Below, one piece after another: positions 44,592 through 53,825 of a stretch of DNA of 64,000 nt. This DNA is from Algoriphagus sp. CAU 1675 (lineage in GTDB: Bacteria; Bacteroidota; Bacteroidia; Cytophagales; Cyclobacteriaceae): positions 62,986 to 126,985 of the forward strand of contig NZ_JARHUI010000001.1 in the NCBI RefSeq assembly GCF_029222925.1. The letters run 5' to 3'. The notes beneath the pieces were generated by a model that saw nothing but the letters and a program-made list of their open reading frames with translations, searched no databases and had not been told where the DNA came from. Both the position numbers and the translations under genes were made by a program. Each line of letters starts with the position of its first letter. Position 1 is the first letter of the stretch.

Positions 44592-45297
44592 TGTGGTTTA
44601 GAATACAATTCAGCCCATGCAGGACCAAATTTGGGACTACAAATATGTGGTCTTTTGCCAATGAATCAAAAGATTGTGCATCTCCTCCGCAAACAAAGAC
44701 CTTAATTTCGGGAAATTCTGACCTATAAGCCTCTATTTGGCCCTTAATTTCAAACTCCACCCCGTACCAAATCCCGGATTGCATACAGGTTTGGGTAGAA
44801 TCCCCCATTAGCTTTTTGGGTTTTTCGCTTAGGGAAACCAAAGGCAGTCTTGCCGTAAACTGGTTCATGGCCTTTGCACGCATAGCCAAACCGGGACTAA
44901 TCGCTCCTCCCAAATAAACCCCATTACCATCCACGAACTCAAAAGTCAAACAACTCCCCATGTCAATGACTAAGACAGGCTTCCCTTGGGACATGGCCCA
45001 TCCTCCCACGGCTGCTGCAATTCTGTCTAAGCCAAGGGTCTCGGGAGTTCCATACCCATTTTTGACAGGAATGGGGGTAAGCCTATCCAAAAAAAGAAAA
45101 GAAAAGCCCAATTGCTTCTCCAATTCTTCTTTGGACCATCTAACGGAAGAAACCAAGCAATGCCCCAACTCAAGAGTTTTCCAAACAGGAATAGCCTCTT
45201 CCAAATCCGTAAATGCCAATTCCTGAACCAACTCCTGGTCCTGGAAGAGCGCGGATTTGATCCGGGTGTTGCCTATGTCTATGATTAGATTTCTCAT
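44581..45297 (-). CDS. coaX: Type III pantothenate kinase
   Basis: 238 residues of the ASKHA fold. Phosphate-binding IDIGNTRIKSALFQ is at the start, then LVSSVRWSKEELE, GTPETLGLDRIAAAVGG and VLVIDMGSCLTFEFVDGNGVYLGGAISPGL. CoaX makes 4'-phosphopantothenate, the first step of CoA synthesis, and depends on a monovalent cation. The length is standard. It heads the envelope block and overlaps the next gene by 11 bp. Confidence 0.94.
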   Translation of the reverse strand: MRNLIIDIGNTRIKSALFQDQELVQELAFTDLEEAIPVWKTLELGHCLVSSVRWSKEELEKQLGFSFLFLDRLTPIPVKNGYGTPETLGLDRIAAAVGGWAMSQGKPVLVIDMGSCLTFEFVDGNGVYLGGAISPGLAMRAKAMNQFTARLPLVSLSEKPKKLMGDSTQTCMQSGIWYGVEFEIKGQIEAYRSEFPEIKVFVCGGDAQSFDSLAKDHIFVVPNLVLHGLNCILNHNVE

Positions 45298-45360
45298 GGG
45301 GATGGATCTGCCCGCAAAATAGCCAATTCTAAAAAGGGGGGATTTTCCGAGTTCTAAAAT

Positions 45361-45368
45361 TATCTTTG
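45361..45368 (+). promoter_or_regulatory. -7 promoter box for anmK
   Basis: TATCTTTG matches TAnnTTTG, 30 nt before the anmK ATG. Confidence 0.4.
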
Positions 45369-45398
45369 AAAACCGGGATACTTAACAAACATTAACCC

Positions 45399-46472
45399 AT
45401 GAGCAGTATTATCTACCAGGCAATCGGACTGATGTCCGGGACTTCAGGAGATGGATTAGACATTGCCTTCTGTGAATTCGAACTCACCGATAAATGGGCA
45501 TTTCGGATTTTGAATGCCAGCACAGTGCCTTTTCCTGAAGCTTTGAAAAAGAGCCTGATGCATTCCCATGAGCTAAGCGCCCTGGACTTGGCGGTTTTGG
45601 ATGTAGAATTTGGAAAATGGACCGGGACCCAAGTCAAAGCATTTTGTGAAAAAATCGGGAAAAAGCCGGAAATCATCTGTTCACATGGACATACGGTGTT
45701 TCACCAGCCATCCAAGGGAATCAGTCTACAGATCGGCAATGGCTGGGCCATTCATCAGGCATCCGGCATGAAAGTGATCAATGATTTTCGGATGCTGGAT
45801 GTTCAACTGGGAGGTCAAGGCGCTCCCTTGGTACCCATTGGAGACCGCTTGTTGTTTTCCGACATGGACTTCTGTCTCAACTTGGGGGGAATATCCAACG
45901 TCAGTATGGAGCACCAAGGAAAACGTATAGCTTTTGATTGCAGTCCATTTAACCTACTTCTGAACCCCATCGCAAGGGAACTGGGAAGAGAATATGACGA
46001 TGGAGGCCAATGGGCATCAGAAGGAAAGGTGAATTTGGATCTGCTGGAAAAGCTCAATGCCCTATCTTTCTATAAGGTTCCCTCAGCCAAATCCCTCGGC
46101 AGGGAGGATATAGAAAGGGACTTTGAACCCCTTCTTCAAGACTCGGAAATTCCTTTAAAGGATCTTCTCTGCACCTTGGTAGAGCACTATGCCATGCAGA
46201 TTGCAGCTGTCATCAAACGCTACCAAAGCCAAAGTAATCCGAGAGTGCTGATTACCGGAGGAGGGGCCTATCATCTTTATTTTATAAATAGACTGGACTT
46301 TCATTTGCAAGGCGCTTGGGAGCATTTTCCGGCTTCCTCGCAAATTATAGAATTTAAAGAAGCTTTGGTTTTTGCCTTTTTGGGAGTATTGCGTCTCAGG
46401 GAAGAGTCCAATTGCCTTGCATCAGTAACCGGAGCAAGCTCAGATTCCTGTGGCGGAGTGATTTATGGCTAA
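45399..46472 (+). CDS. anmK: Anhydro-N-acetylmuramic acid kinase
   Basis: 357 residues. The nucleotide-binding signature GLMSGTSGDGLDIAFCEF is at residues 10-27; ICSHGHTVFHQPSKGISLQIGN, FRMLDVQLGGQGAPLVPIGD and INLGG-like CLNLGGISNVSM follow. AnmK opens and phosphorylates 1,6-anhydroMurNAc in cell-wall recycling. A little shorter than the E. coli enzyme (369). No nagZ or murQ is next to it. Confidence 0.94.
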   Translation: MSSIIYQAIGLMSGTSGDGLDIAFCEFELTDKWAFRILNASTVPFPEALKKSLMHSHELSALDLAVLDVEFGKWTGTQVKAFCEKIGKKPEIICSHGHTVFHQPSKGISLQIGNGWAIHQASGMKVINDFRMLDVQLGGQGAPLVPIGDRLLFSDMDFCLNLGGISNVSMEHQGKRIAFDCSPFNLLLNPIARELGREYDDGGQWASEGKVNLDLLEKLNALSFYKVPSAKSLGREDIERDFEPLLQDSEIPLKDLLCTLVEHYAMQIAAVIKRYQSQSNPRVLITGGGAYHLYFINRLDFHLQGAWEHFPASSQIIEFKEALVFAFLGVLRLREESNCLASVTGASSDSCGGVIYG

Positions 46473-46513
46473 TCAAGCCTCTGAAACAACTTAGGTCCGG
46501 GAAGATATTTTTC

Positions 46514-46521
46514 TAATTTTG
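46514..46521 (+). promoter_or_regulatory. -7 promoter box for the dehydrogenase
   Basis: TAATTTTG, followed by CGCTGC; ATG is 25 nt downstream. The same 14 bases occur at 30994-31007. Confidence 0.4.
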
Positions 46522-46546
46522 CGCTGCATATAAACCCAAATCAAAA

Positions 46547-47773
46547 ATGCAGGAATTATTAAAAAAGTTTGAGAATAAGCAACCTGAAATCATTTTCGAA
46601 TGGAGTGATTCAGAATCTGAAGCAGAGGGTTGGGTAGTAATCAACTCCCTTCGGGGAGGAGCTGCCGGAGGTGGAACCCGGATGAGAAAAGGGCTGGACA
46701 GGAGGGAAGTCGAGTCCTTGGCCAAAACCATGGAGGTGAAATTTACAGTTTCCGGACCAGCCATCGGTGGGGCAAAATCAGGAATCAACTTCGATCCCAG
46801 CGACCCTAGAAAAGAAGAGGTACTCCGAAGGTGGTACAAGGCAGTCATGCCCCTACTCAAAAATTACTACGGAACAGGTGGAGATCTCAACGTAGATGAA
46901 ATCCATGAAGTCATTCCAATCACCGAGTCCTATGGACTTTGGCATCCTCAGGAGGGAGTTGTCAATGGCCATTTCCACGCCAATGAACCTGAAAAAATCC
47001 GTAAGATTGGCCAATTGAGACAAGGAGTGTCCAAGGTACTTGAAGATCCCCTTTACACTCCCGATGGAGAAAAAAAATATACGGTAGCGGATATGATCAC
47101 CGGATTTGGGGTAGCTGAGGCAATCCGCCACTACTACAAAATCTGGGGAGGAAATATAAAAGGCAAACGAGCCGTCATTCAAGGCTGGGGAAATGTGGGA
47201 GCTGCTGCTGCCTGCTTCCTTGCAGTTGAAGGAGTCAAAATCGTAGGGATCATTGACCGGGTAGGAGGGTTGATTAATCCGGAAGGCTTCTCTCTGGATG
47301 AGGTCAGATCTCTTTTCCTCAAACGTGAAGGAAACAAGCTGGTAGCCGATGACTTGATACCATTCGAAGAAATAAACCAAAAGATCTGGGATTTGGAAAG
47401 CGAAATCTTTATCCCTGCTGCCGCTTCCCGACTAATCACCCAGGAGCAAGCTGAGCGAATGGTGAATTCCGGTTTGGAGGTTATTTCCTGTGGTGCCAAT
47501 GTCCCATTTGCCGATCCGGAGATTTTCTTCGGGCCAATAGCGGCATGGACAGATCAGCAGGTATCCGTAATCCCGGATTTCATCGCCAATTGTGGTATGG
47601 CAAGAGTTTTTGCCTACCTGATGAGCGAAAAGGCAGAAGTCACTGACCGGGCAATTTTCCGGGATGTGAGCAAGACCATAGAAAAAGCATTAAAGAAGAC
47701 TTTCGCAGAAAATCCGGAAAAAACTAAACTGGCTGAAAGCTCCTTTAAAATAGCTTTGGATCAACTCGTGTAA
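46547..47773 (+). CDS. Glu/Leu/Phe/Val dehydrogenase
   Basis: 408 residues of the amino-acid dehydrogenase family. The N-terminal catalytic half has SLRGGAAGGGTRMRKGLDRR and the Lys in FTVSGPAIGGAKSGINFDP; the NAD-binding half has AVIQGWGNVGAAAACFLAVE and the C-terminal PDFIANCGMARVFAYLMSE. It reversibly deaminates an amino acid with NAD(P)+. The binding-site residues are not enough to say glutamate rather than a branched-chain amino acid. The monocistronic unit ends at a terminator. Confidence 0.9.
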   Translation: MQELLKKFENKQPEIIFEWSDSESEAEGWVVINSLRGGAAGGGTRMRKGLDRREVESLAKTMEVKFTVSGPAIGGAKSGINFDPSDPRKEEVLRRWYKAVMPLLKNYYGTGGDLNVDEIHEVIPITESYGLWHPQEGVVNGHFHANEPEKIRKIGQLRQGVSKVLEDPLYTPDGEKKYTVADMITGFGVAEAIRHYYKIWGGNIKGKRAVIQGWGNVGAAAACFLAVEGVKIVGIIDRVGGLINPEGFSLDEVRSLFLKREGNKLVADDLIPFEEINQKIWDLESEIFIPAAASRLITQEQAERMVNSGLEVISCGANVPFADPEIFFGPIAAWTDQQVSVIPDFIANCGMARVFAYLMSEKAEVTDRAIFRDVSKTIEKALKKTFAENPEKTKLAESSFKIALDQLV

Positions 47774-47790
47774 AACCTTTCTTCCTGAAT

Positions 47791-47828
47791 GCCCGGCTGT
47801 AGTTAATTTTTGGACAATTCAGCCGGGC
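47791..47828 (+). terminator. Terminator after the dehydrogenase
   Basis: A perfect 9-bp stem (GCCCGGCTG/CAGCCGGGC) with a 20-nt loop and a following CTTTCTTTT. Confidence 0.65.
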
Positions 47829-47954
47829 CTTTCTTTTGGATAGGTGCAAATTCATGCAAAATCTGTAGTTTAGTGCTCGCCACATTGGATTTCCATCCAA
47901 TTATAATTTCCTTTAATTAACCGAAAAGAATATACAGCTTACCAAATTATCCCC

Positions 47955-49478
47955 ATGAAGAATTTTATACTAAGTTTCTCCATACTTTTCGGAATTTTAT
48001 TTTTCGCAGGACCTCAGGTATCTGAAGTCCTTGCCCAAGACAACCCCGTAGAGCAAAACTATCTGGCTCAAGCCGATCATCAATCTGTAGATCATTCCAG
48101 TGCCGGTGAACACCAAGTTGATGCCGACCATGGAGAAGCCGCACACCATACACCTCCTACCTGGCTGGTGATTCCTTTTGTGGCATTGTTGCTGATGATT
48201 GCCACAGGACCTTTGTTTTATGAGCATTTCTGGCATCACAACTATCCAAAAATCGCAGTAGGGTTAGCCATTTTGGTAGTAGTCTATTATCTATTTGTAT
48301 TGGAAAATGTCCATGGACCAGTACACGCTTTAGCAGAATATGTTCAGTTTATAGCCCTCTTGGCTTCACTTTACATTGCCTCTGGAGGCATCCTGATTGA
48401 AATTGATAAAAAAGCCACACCTCTGGCCAATGTTACCCTACTGGTTATTGGTGCATTGATCTCCAACCTGATTGGTACAACCGGAGCTTCCATGTTGTTG
48501 ATCCGTCCCTTTATTCGACTGAACAAAGGAAACATACAACCTTATCATATTATCTTCTTCATCTTCATGGTGAGTAATATTGGAGGTTCCTTAACCCCAA
48601 TTGGCGACCCTCCACTTTTCCTTGGATTCCTGAAAGGAATTCCATTCTTCTGGACCTTTGAGCACAACTGGCCTGCTTGGGTTTTTGCATTGCTGCTTCT
48701 TGCTTTGGTATTCTATGTTATAGACCGGAAGTTCGGACGCTCTGCTGATGATTCAGAAGTAGAGGCTAATAATTATACCAACAAGTTCACCCTCATCGGA
48801 GTCAAGAATTTTGGATGGCTGTTCATCGTAATCTGTTCTGTGTTCCTAGATCCAAACGTAATCGAATGGGTACCTTCCATTCAATATGACGGGCAGAAAT
48901 TCTCCTTCCTACGTGAGATCATCATGCTTTCTGTGGCCTTTTTATCTTACCGATTTGCAGATCAGAAGGCAATCCAAGGCAATGAATTCAACTTCGAACC
49001 AATCCGTGAAGTGGCATTCATCTTCATCGGTATTTTCGGTACCATGATGCCAGCATTGGAATTGGTAGGTAACTTTGCAAAATCTCCTGAAGGAGCAGCA
49101 TTGATCACGCACAATACCCTTTATTGGGGGACTGGTACACTTTCTGGGTTCCTGGACAACGCACCAACCTACCTTAATTTCCTTGCAGCAGCCATGGCTT
49201 CCAAAGGCGCCTCCATCAATAATATCGAAGAGGTGCGCCAATTTGCCGCAGACGGATTCCATGATTCAGCCTTTGAACTGATGGCCATCGCCGTAGCCTC
49301 CGTATTCTTTGGTGCGATGACCTATATCGGAAATGGTCCAAACTTCATGGTGAAGTCTATTGCAGAGCAAAGTGGAATTAAGATGCCTTCTTTCTTTGGC
49401 TATATCATCCGCTTCTCTTTGCCAATTTTGCTTCCGCTTCTATTTATTGTTTGGCTAGTCTTCTTTGCTTTTGTTTAA
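47955..49478 (+). CDS. nhaD: NhaD-type sodium:proton antiporter
   Basis: 507 residues. A signal-like helix (FILSFSILFGILFFAGPQV) is followed by a His-rich segment (about residues 41-66; His42, 47, 53, 59, 64, 65), then about 11 membrane helices. Ion-transporter-superfamily motifs include ALISNLIGTTGASMLLIRPF, SNIGGSLTPIGDPPLFLGFL and GTLSGFLDNAPTYLNFLAAA, typical of NhaD. It exports Na+ in exchange for H+, supporting salt and alkali tolerance. The His-rich, presumably periplasmic N-terminus is unusual and might sense pH or metal. Confidence 0.9.
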   Translation: MKNFILSFSILFGILFFAGPQVSEVLAQDNPVEQNYLAQADHQSVDHSSAGEHQVDADHGEAAHHTPPTWLVIPFVALLLMIATGPLFYEHFWHHNYPKIAVGLAILVVVYYLFVLENVHGPVHALAEYVQFIALLASLYIASGGILIEIDKKATPLANVTLLVIGALISNLIGTTGASMLLIRPFIRLNKGNIQPYHIIFFIFMVSNIGGSLTPIGDPPLFLGFLKGIPFFWTFEHNWPAWVFALLLLALVFYVIDRKFGRSADDSEVEANNYTNKFTLIGVKNFGWLFIVICSVFLDPNVIEWVPSIQYDGQKFSFLREIIMLSVAFLSYRFADQKAIQGNEFNFEPIREVAFIFIGIFGTMMPALELVGNFAKSPEGAALITHNTLYWGTGTLSGFLDNAPTYLNFLAAAMASKGASINNIEEVRQFAADGFHDSAFELMAIAVASVFFGAMTYIGNGPNFMVKSIAEQSGIKMPSFFGYIIRFSLPILLPLLFIVWLVFFAFV

Positions 49479-49500
49479 CTATTCCAGTTACTAAAAAGCA

Positions 49501-49534
49501 AAAACGGTCTGGTGAAAAATCACCAGACCGTTTT
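49501..49534 (+). terminator. Terminator after nhaD
   Basis: A perfect 15-bp stem (AAAACGGTCTGGTGA and its complement) with an AAAA loop and a T run. Confidence 0.9.
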
Positions 49535-49668
49535 TTATTAAAACTTTCATTTGTTCATCAAAACCAAGAGGATTTGGAGCCTCTGGCGAGAAAAACCCAA
49601 TTTTTTAGGAGTTTTTTTTCAACAAACGAGTATGTTGAATCGTATTGATTATGAATCAATTATAAGCC

Positions 49669-50247
49669 ATGAAAGCCAATCATTTTTTCCTGATCTTCTG
49701 CCTTCTTTTTTTGCTGTCCTGTTCGGAAGAAGACTATCTCCCTAGAGGAAGTCAACTTCTTTTGAACCCTAATTTATCCCTATACCAGGATTCTGTTTTT
49801 CCTTGGGCTCCTAGGTTTCCAAATGAAATTCAGTATGGAGTCAGTAGAGAGGTATTCTTGACTGGAAATCGATCACTCTTCATTGAGAATAAGGAAAGGT
49901 CCTCCGCTAATTCAGCTACTTGGATTCAAACCTACACTGGACCAATGCCTGCACCGGGAAGCACATTGGAGCTCATGGCTTTTGTAAAAGGAGAAAATGT
50001 GGTAGACTTGACGGCAGGAGGTAGAGTGCACATTGGGATAAAGGTCTTTCCCTTCGAAACGAGCGAAAGTAGAAATGCTTTCGCTACAAATGAACAACTA
50101 TTACAAGGGGATTTCGATTGGATCCTGTTGAAGGCAACTTTAGAAAACTTCCCAAAAGATGCGGAAAAAATTCAGGTTAGTTTGTTTGTGCCTGATTTGA
50201 CATTGGGAAAAGTTTACTTTGATGAGATTAACCTTTATGCGAGGTAA
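49669..50247 (+). CDS. Lipoprotein with carbohydrate-binding-like jelly-roll domain
   Basis: 192 residues. The lipoprotein signal ends LIFCLLFLLSC (Cys18). The remainder looks like a beta-sandwich of the CBM-type jelly roll: LLLNPNLSLYQDSVFPWAPR, TGNRSLFIENKERSSANSAT, LELMAFVKGENVVDLTAGGR and the end VYFDEINLYAR, a usual last strand in such domains. A surface or periplasmic binding role is possible but there is no enzyme domain. It converges on tag with a 9-bp gap. Confidence 0.65.
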   Translation: MKANHFFLIFCLLFLLSCSEEDYLPRGSQLLLNPNLSLYQDSVFPWAPRFPNEIQYGVSREVFLTGNRSLFIENKERSSANSATWIQTYTGPMPAPGSTLELMAFVKGENVVDLTAGGRVHIGIKVFPFETSESRNAFATNEQLLQGDFDWILLKATLENFPKDAEKIQVSLFVPDLTLGKVYFDEINLYAR

Positions 50248-50256
50248 AGTCCAAGC

Positions 50257-50850
50257 TTAAGAACGCTGCAGTTTTTTCACTTCATCATATCGAAAACAAT
50301 CCACCAAATGATCATTGACCAAGCCTGCCGCTTGCATATGGGCATAAATGGTGGTGCTTCCCAAAAATTTAAATCCACGCTTTTTCAAATCCTTGGCAAG
50401 GCGGTCTGATTCGGGCGAGGTAGCAGGAGCATCTTTTATGCTTTGAAGTTTATTTTGGATAGGTTTACCTCCAACAAATCCCCAGATATAATCGGAAAAG
50501 GAACCAAACTCTTTTTGTACCTCTTGAAATCTCTGGGCGTTGTTGATAGCAGCTTTGATCTTTAGTTTATTCCGGATGATGCCCGGCTCCTGAAGCAGTT
50601 CCTCGACATAACTCTCTGGGAAGTCGGCCACAACTCTATAATCGAAGTCGGCAAATGCTTTTTTGTAACCCTCCCGTTTTTTGAGAATGGTCGCCCAACT
50701 CAAACCTGCTTGTGCCGATTCCAAAACCAAAAATTCAAAATGAACCCGATCATCGTATACAGGAACACCCCATTCTTCATCGTGGTATTTTACATATTCC
50801 TCAAAGGAGAGGCACCAAGGGCATCGGGTTTGGTTTTCTGAAGGTTTCAT
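50257..50850 (-). CDS. tag: DNA-3-methyladenine glycosylase I
   Basis: 197 residues of the Tag HhH family. Zinc-site and active-site features are present: RCPWCLSFEEYVKYHDEEWG at the start, LLVLESAQAGLSWATILKKR, EPGIIRNKLKIKAAINNAQR and FLGSTTIYAHMQAAGLVNDH near the C-terminus. It removes 3-methyladenine from alkylated DNA. The length and order of motifs are standard. Confidence 0.95.
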   Translation of the reverse strand: MKPSENQTRCPWCLSFEEYVKYHDEEWGVPVYDDRVHFEFLVLESAQAGLSWATILKKREGYKKAFADFDYRVVADFPESYVEELLQEPGIIRNKLKIKAAINNAQRFQEVQKEFGSFSDYIWGFVGGKPIQNKLQSIKDAPATSPESDRLAKDLKKRGFKFLGSTTIYAHMQAAGLVNDHLVDCFRYDEVKKLQRS

Positions 50851-50917
50851 CCAAGTATCTTTTGTTTAAAAGTAGAAAAGGTTTGCGATTTCCTTCGGAA
50901 TGGCCTTACTTTTTGTC

Positions 50918-52090
50918 ATGCAAGATTTCCCAACAGGTATTCCTACTTCCCGTCTTGAAATTAGCGCAAAAGCCTACCGCCAAAACATCCGCTACTTACG
51001 TTCCGAAATAGGGCCCAAGCCAACCATCTCCGCCGTGGTAAAAGGAAATGCCTATGGACATGGAATCGCCCAAGTCGTTCAAATTGCAGAGAAAACAGGG
51101 ATCCGACATTTTAGCACCTTTAGTTCGGATGAAGCGTGGACAGTTAGAAAGCATTCTACCAAAAATTCCGAAATCATGATTATGGGGATGCTATATGAGG
51201 AAGAGTTGGAGGATTTGATTCGTTCGGGTATTAGTTTTTATGTGTTTGATTTTCAGCGTTTGGAGCGTGCCATTGAAGTTTCCAATCGGATCGGAATCCC
51301 TGCAAAAATTCATGTGGAATTAGAAACTGGTTTTCATCGAACAGGCTTCGAATGGGAGGACCGGGAAAAATTGGTGGAGCTTCTTCAACAAGGAAAAGAT
51401 CAGGTGATTTTGGAAGGGCTATGTACGCATTATGCCGGGGCAGAAAGTGTGAGCAATTATGTCCGCGTGAAAAAGCAGATCGCCGTTTATTATGATTTCA
51501 AAAATTACCTATCCGAAAACAAGCTGTTTTTTAACCGTTATCATTCCGCCTGTTCGGCCGCAACATTGATATTTCCGGAAACCATCATGGATATGGTTCG
51601 AATTGGGATTGCCGGATATGGTTTTTGGCCAACCAAGGAAACCTACTTTGCCAAGTTGAAAGACCTCCCTAAAAACAACAAAAACCCTCTGAAAAGACTG
51701 ATTACCTGGAAAAGTCAGGTAATGAGTTTGAAAAAAGTGGAAATGGGTGAGTTTGTGGGTTATGGAAATAGTTTTATGGCTTTGAGAGAAATGATGTTGG
51801 CGATTGTCCCCGTAGGCTATGGGCACGGGTACAGCCGATTGCTGAGTAATTCCGGTCAGGTGTTGATCGGAGGAAAATATTGTCAGGTGGTGGGAACGGT
51901 AACCATGAATGCGATCGCGGTGGACATTTCAGCGATGAAGGGGGTGAAAATCGGCGACGAGGTCGTCATGATTGGCAAACAAGGAAGACAGGAAATTACG
52001 GTTGCGAGTTTCTCGGAATCAACCCAACAGGTCAATTATGAATTATTGACCCGACTTCCACGGGACATTCCCCGAAAGATCATCGATTGA
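50918..52090 (+). CDS. alr: Alanine racemase
   Basis: 390 residues from the ATG at 50918. An ATG six codons earlier (50900) is possible, but a TACTTTTTG promoter-like sequence lies between the two. The PLP lysine is in ISAVVKGNAYGHG; ELETGFHRTGFEW, FNRYHSACSAATLIFPETIM and FVGYGNSFMALREMMLAIVP VGYGHGYSR follow in order, the last containing the catalytic Tyr region. It interconverts L- and D-alanine for peptidoglycan. The family's usual GRVCMDQ is GTVTMNAI here, a slight divergence. Confidence 0.92.
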   Translation: MQDFPTGIPTSRLEISAKAYRQNIRYLRSEIGPKPTISAVVKGNAYGHGIAQVVQIAEKTGIRHFSTFSSDEAWTVRKHSTKNSEIMIMGMLYEEELEDLIRSGISFYVFDFQRLERAIEVSNRIGIPAKIHVELETGFHRTGFEWEDREKLVELLQQGKDQVILEGLCTHYAGAESVSNYVRVKKQIAVYYDFKNYLSENKLFFNRYHSACSAATLIFPETIMDMVRIGIAGYGFWPTKETYFAKLKDLPKNNKNPLKRLITWKSQVMSLKKVEMGEFVGYGNSFMALREMMLAIVPVGYGHGYSRLLSNSGQVLIGGKYCQVVGTVTMNAIAVDISAMKGVKIGDEVVMIGKQGRQEITVASFSESTQQVNYELLTRLPRDIPRKIID

Positions 52091-52097
52091 AATTGTA

Positions 52098-52835
52098 TCA
52101 GGAATTCCAGATTTTCCATGCCGCCTCGGCCTGAAGTTCCAGCATTTCGAGGCCATTTTTAGCCTTTCCCCCTCGATCCAGGCAAGCCTTCATCAAGGTG
52201 GTGATCTCCGGATTATAAACCAAGTCATATACAAAATGCACAGAATTCAGATGATCAACCGGAATATCCGGCATGTCCTCAGTCTTGGGATAAGTACCCA
52301 AAGGAGTACAGTTGATCAACAAGTGATACCCTTGAATCAAGTTTGGATCTTGATGCAAATCGGAATAGGTAATTTGATTTTCTCCGGCAGTTCTTGAAAC
52401 CGACAGGAACTCTAAGCCCATATCTGAAAGAGCCTGCTTAATGGCCTTGGACGCACCACCTGTTCCCAAAACCAAGGCTTTGGGCTTTGTCCTTCCTAGC
52501 CATTTTTCCAAGGATTCCTTAAAACCAATGTAATCCGTGTTGAAGCCTTTGAGTTTTCCTGGACGGATTTGGATACAATTGACAGCACCGATTTTAGCGC
52601 ATGCCGGATCCAGCTCATCCAGATAAGCCATCACTTCCTGCTTGTAGGGAATGGTTACGGACATGCCCTCCAGTTTAGGGTTTGCCTTCAGCACTTCCGG
52701 AAAATCCTGAATGCTTGGAATTTCATAAAGATCAAAGCGGCAGTCCTGAATATGCTCACGTTCAAATTTGGCAGTAAAGTATTTTTTCGAAAAAGAATGT
52801 CCCAAAGGGTACCCTATCAAACCAAATTTTCTCAT
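52098..52835 (-). CDS. aroE: Shikimate dehydrogenase
   Basis: 245 residues, a little shorter than E. coli AroE. Substrate-binding GYPLGHSFSKKYF, the catalytic Lys region VTIPYKQEVMAYLDELDP and cofactor motif VLGTGGASKAIKQAL, then NCTPLGTYP are present. It reduces 3-dehydroshikimate to shikimate with NADPH. Its ATG overlaps the stop of the DUF368 gene by four bases (ATGA), so both are probably translated from one mRNA. Confidence 0.95.
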   Translation of the reverse strand: MRKFGLIGYPLGHSFSKKYFTAKFEREHIQDCRFDLYEIPSIQDFPEVLKANPKLEGMSVTIPYKQEVMAYLDELDPACAKIGAVNCIQIRPGKLKGFNTDYIGFKESLEKWLGRTKPKALVLGTGGASKAIKQALSDMGLEFLSVSRTAGENQITYSDLHQDPNLIQGYHLLINCTPLGTYPKTEDMPDIPVDHLNSVHFVYDLVYNPEITTLMKACLDRGGKAKNGLEMLELQAEAAWKIWNS

Positions 52836-53767
52836 GACTTCTTCAATTGATTTGCGAGCAAGTCTATTCCTAAAACAAGCAAAATCCCTCCAACAAATCC
52901 CGCTATTGCCAAGCCTACAAAAGGTTCCTGACCCACTTGCGCTAAATACTCACTTGGAAGGAGATTTTCTGTAAGAAAGGGCTTTTGCTCTCCTGAAGAA
53001 GAAATTCGGTATTCAGTTACGATTTTCCAAGGCCAGAGCTTATTGACCGATCCTAACATAAAGCCTGAAAGCAAACCTATGGTGGTCGAGTGAAATTTGC
53101 GCAGCAACCAAGAAATCACCCGACTAAAAGAAAGAATTCCGACAATGCAACCCAGAGCAAAAAGACCCAAAGTCAAAATATCCCTCTCAGAAACAGCATG
53201 GAGAATGGTCTCATATTTTCCCAAGATCAACAGAATAAAACTTCCGCTGATACCGGGCAGGATCATCGCACAAATGGCAATGGCACCGGAAACAAAAGTA
53301 AACCAAAGTGCATCCGGTGAGGAAGTAGGAGGCAATTCTGTAACCCAATAGGCTATTGCAGTTCCTAGTAAAACAGAAACTACCACACCCAAATGCCAGC
53401 GTTTGATTTCTTTCAGGATCATAAATGCGCTGACCAAAATTAATCCGCAGAAAAATGACCAAAGGACTACAGGATGCTCAATCATCAGATAGGTGATGAG
53501 CCTGGAAAGAGTAAAAATACTGGTGAGTATCCCCAATAATAAACTCAGGAGAAAGCTGCCATTTACTGATTTGTAAAATCCCTTGAGATCAAACTTGACC
53601 AGCAATGTCAAATTTTCCCGATTGAAGGAATTGATACTATCCAGCAATCTTTGGTAGATCCCGGTGATCAGGGCAATAGAGCCTCCCGATACTCCGGGTA
53701 CAATGTCCGCTGCCCCCATGGCCATCCCTTTGAGGTAGATCAGTAGGTATTTTTTGATTAAATCCAT
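52832..53767 (-). CDS. popT: Undecaprenyl-phosphate translocase, DUF368/PopT family
   Basis: 311 residues from the ATG at 53767. About eight membrane helices with the DUF368 motif GMAMGAADIVPGVSGGSIAL at the start and a second, similar copy later (MILPGISGSFILLILGKYE), reflecting the internal repeat of the family. DUF368 proteins (PopT) were shown in recent work to recycle undecaprenyl phosphate across the inner membrane for cell-envelope synthesis. It overlaps aroE by 4 bp, and follows comA after a terminator. Confidence 0.88.
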   Translation of the reverse strand: MDLIKKYLLIYLKGMAMGAADIVPGVSGGSIALITGIYQRLLDSINSFNRENLTLLVKFDLKGFYKSVNGSFLLSLLLGILTSIFTLSRLITYLMIEHPVVLWSFFCGLILVSAFMILKEIKRWHLGVVVSVLLGTAIAYWVTELPPTSSPDALWFTFVSGAIAICAMILPGISGSFILLILGKYETILHAVSERDILTLGLFALGCIVGILSFSRVISWLLRKFHSTTIGLLSGFMLGSVNKLWPWKIVTEYRISSSGEQKPFLTENLLPSEYLAQVGQEPFVGLAIAGFVGGILLVLGIDLLANQLKKS

Positions 53768-53781
53768 GAACAAAAATAAAG

Positions 53782-53809
53782 GCTGACCAGAATGAATTCT
53801 GATCAGCCC
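53782..53809 (-). terminator. Terminator after comA
   Basis: Hairpin GGCTGA(C)CAGAA / TTCTG(A)TCAGCC with one mismatch; on the minus strand it is followed by TTTATTTTTG. Confidence 0.7.
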
Positions 53810-53825
53810 GATTAGATTCTGCTAA

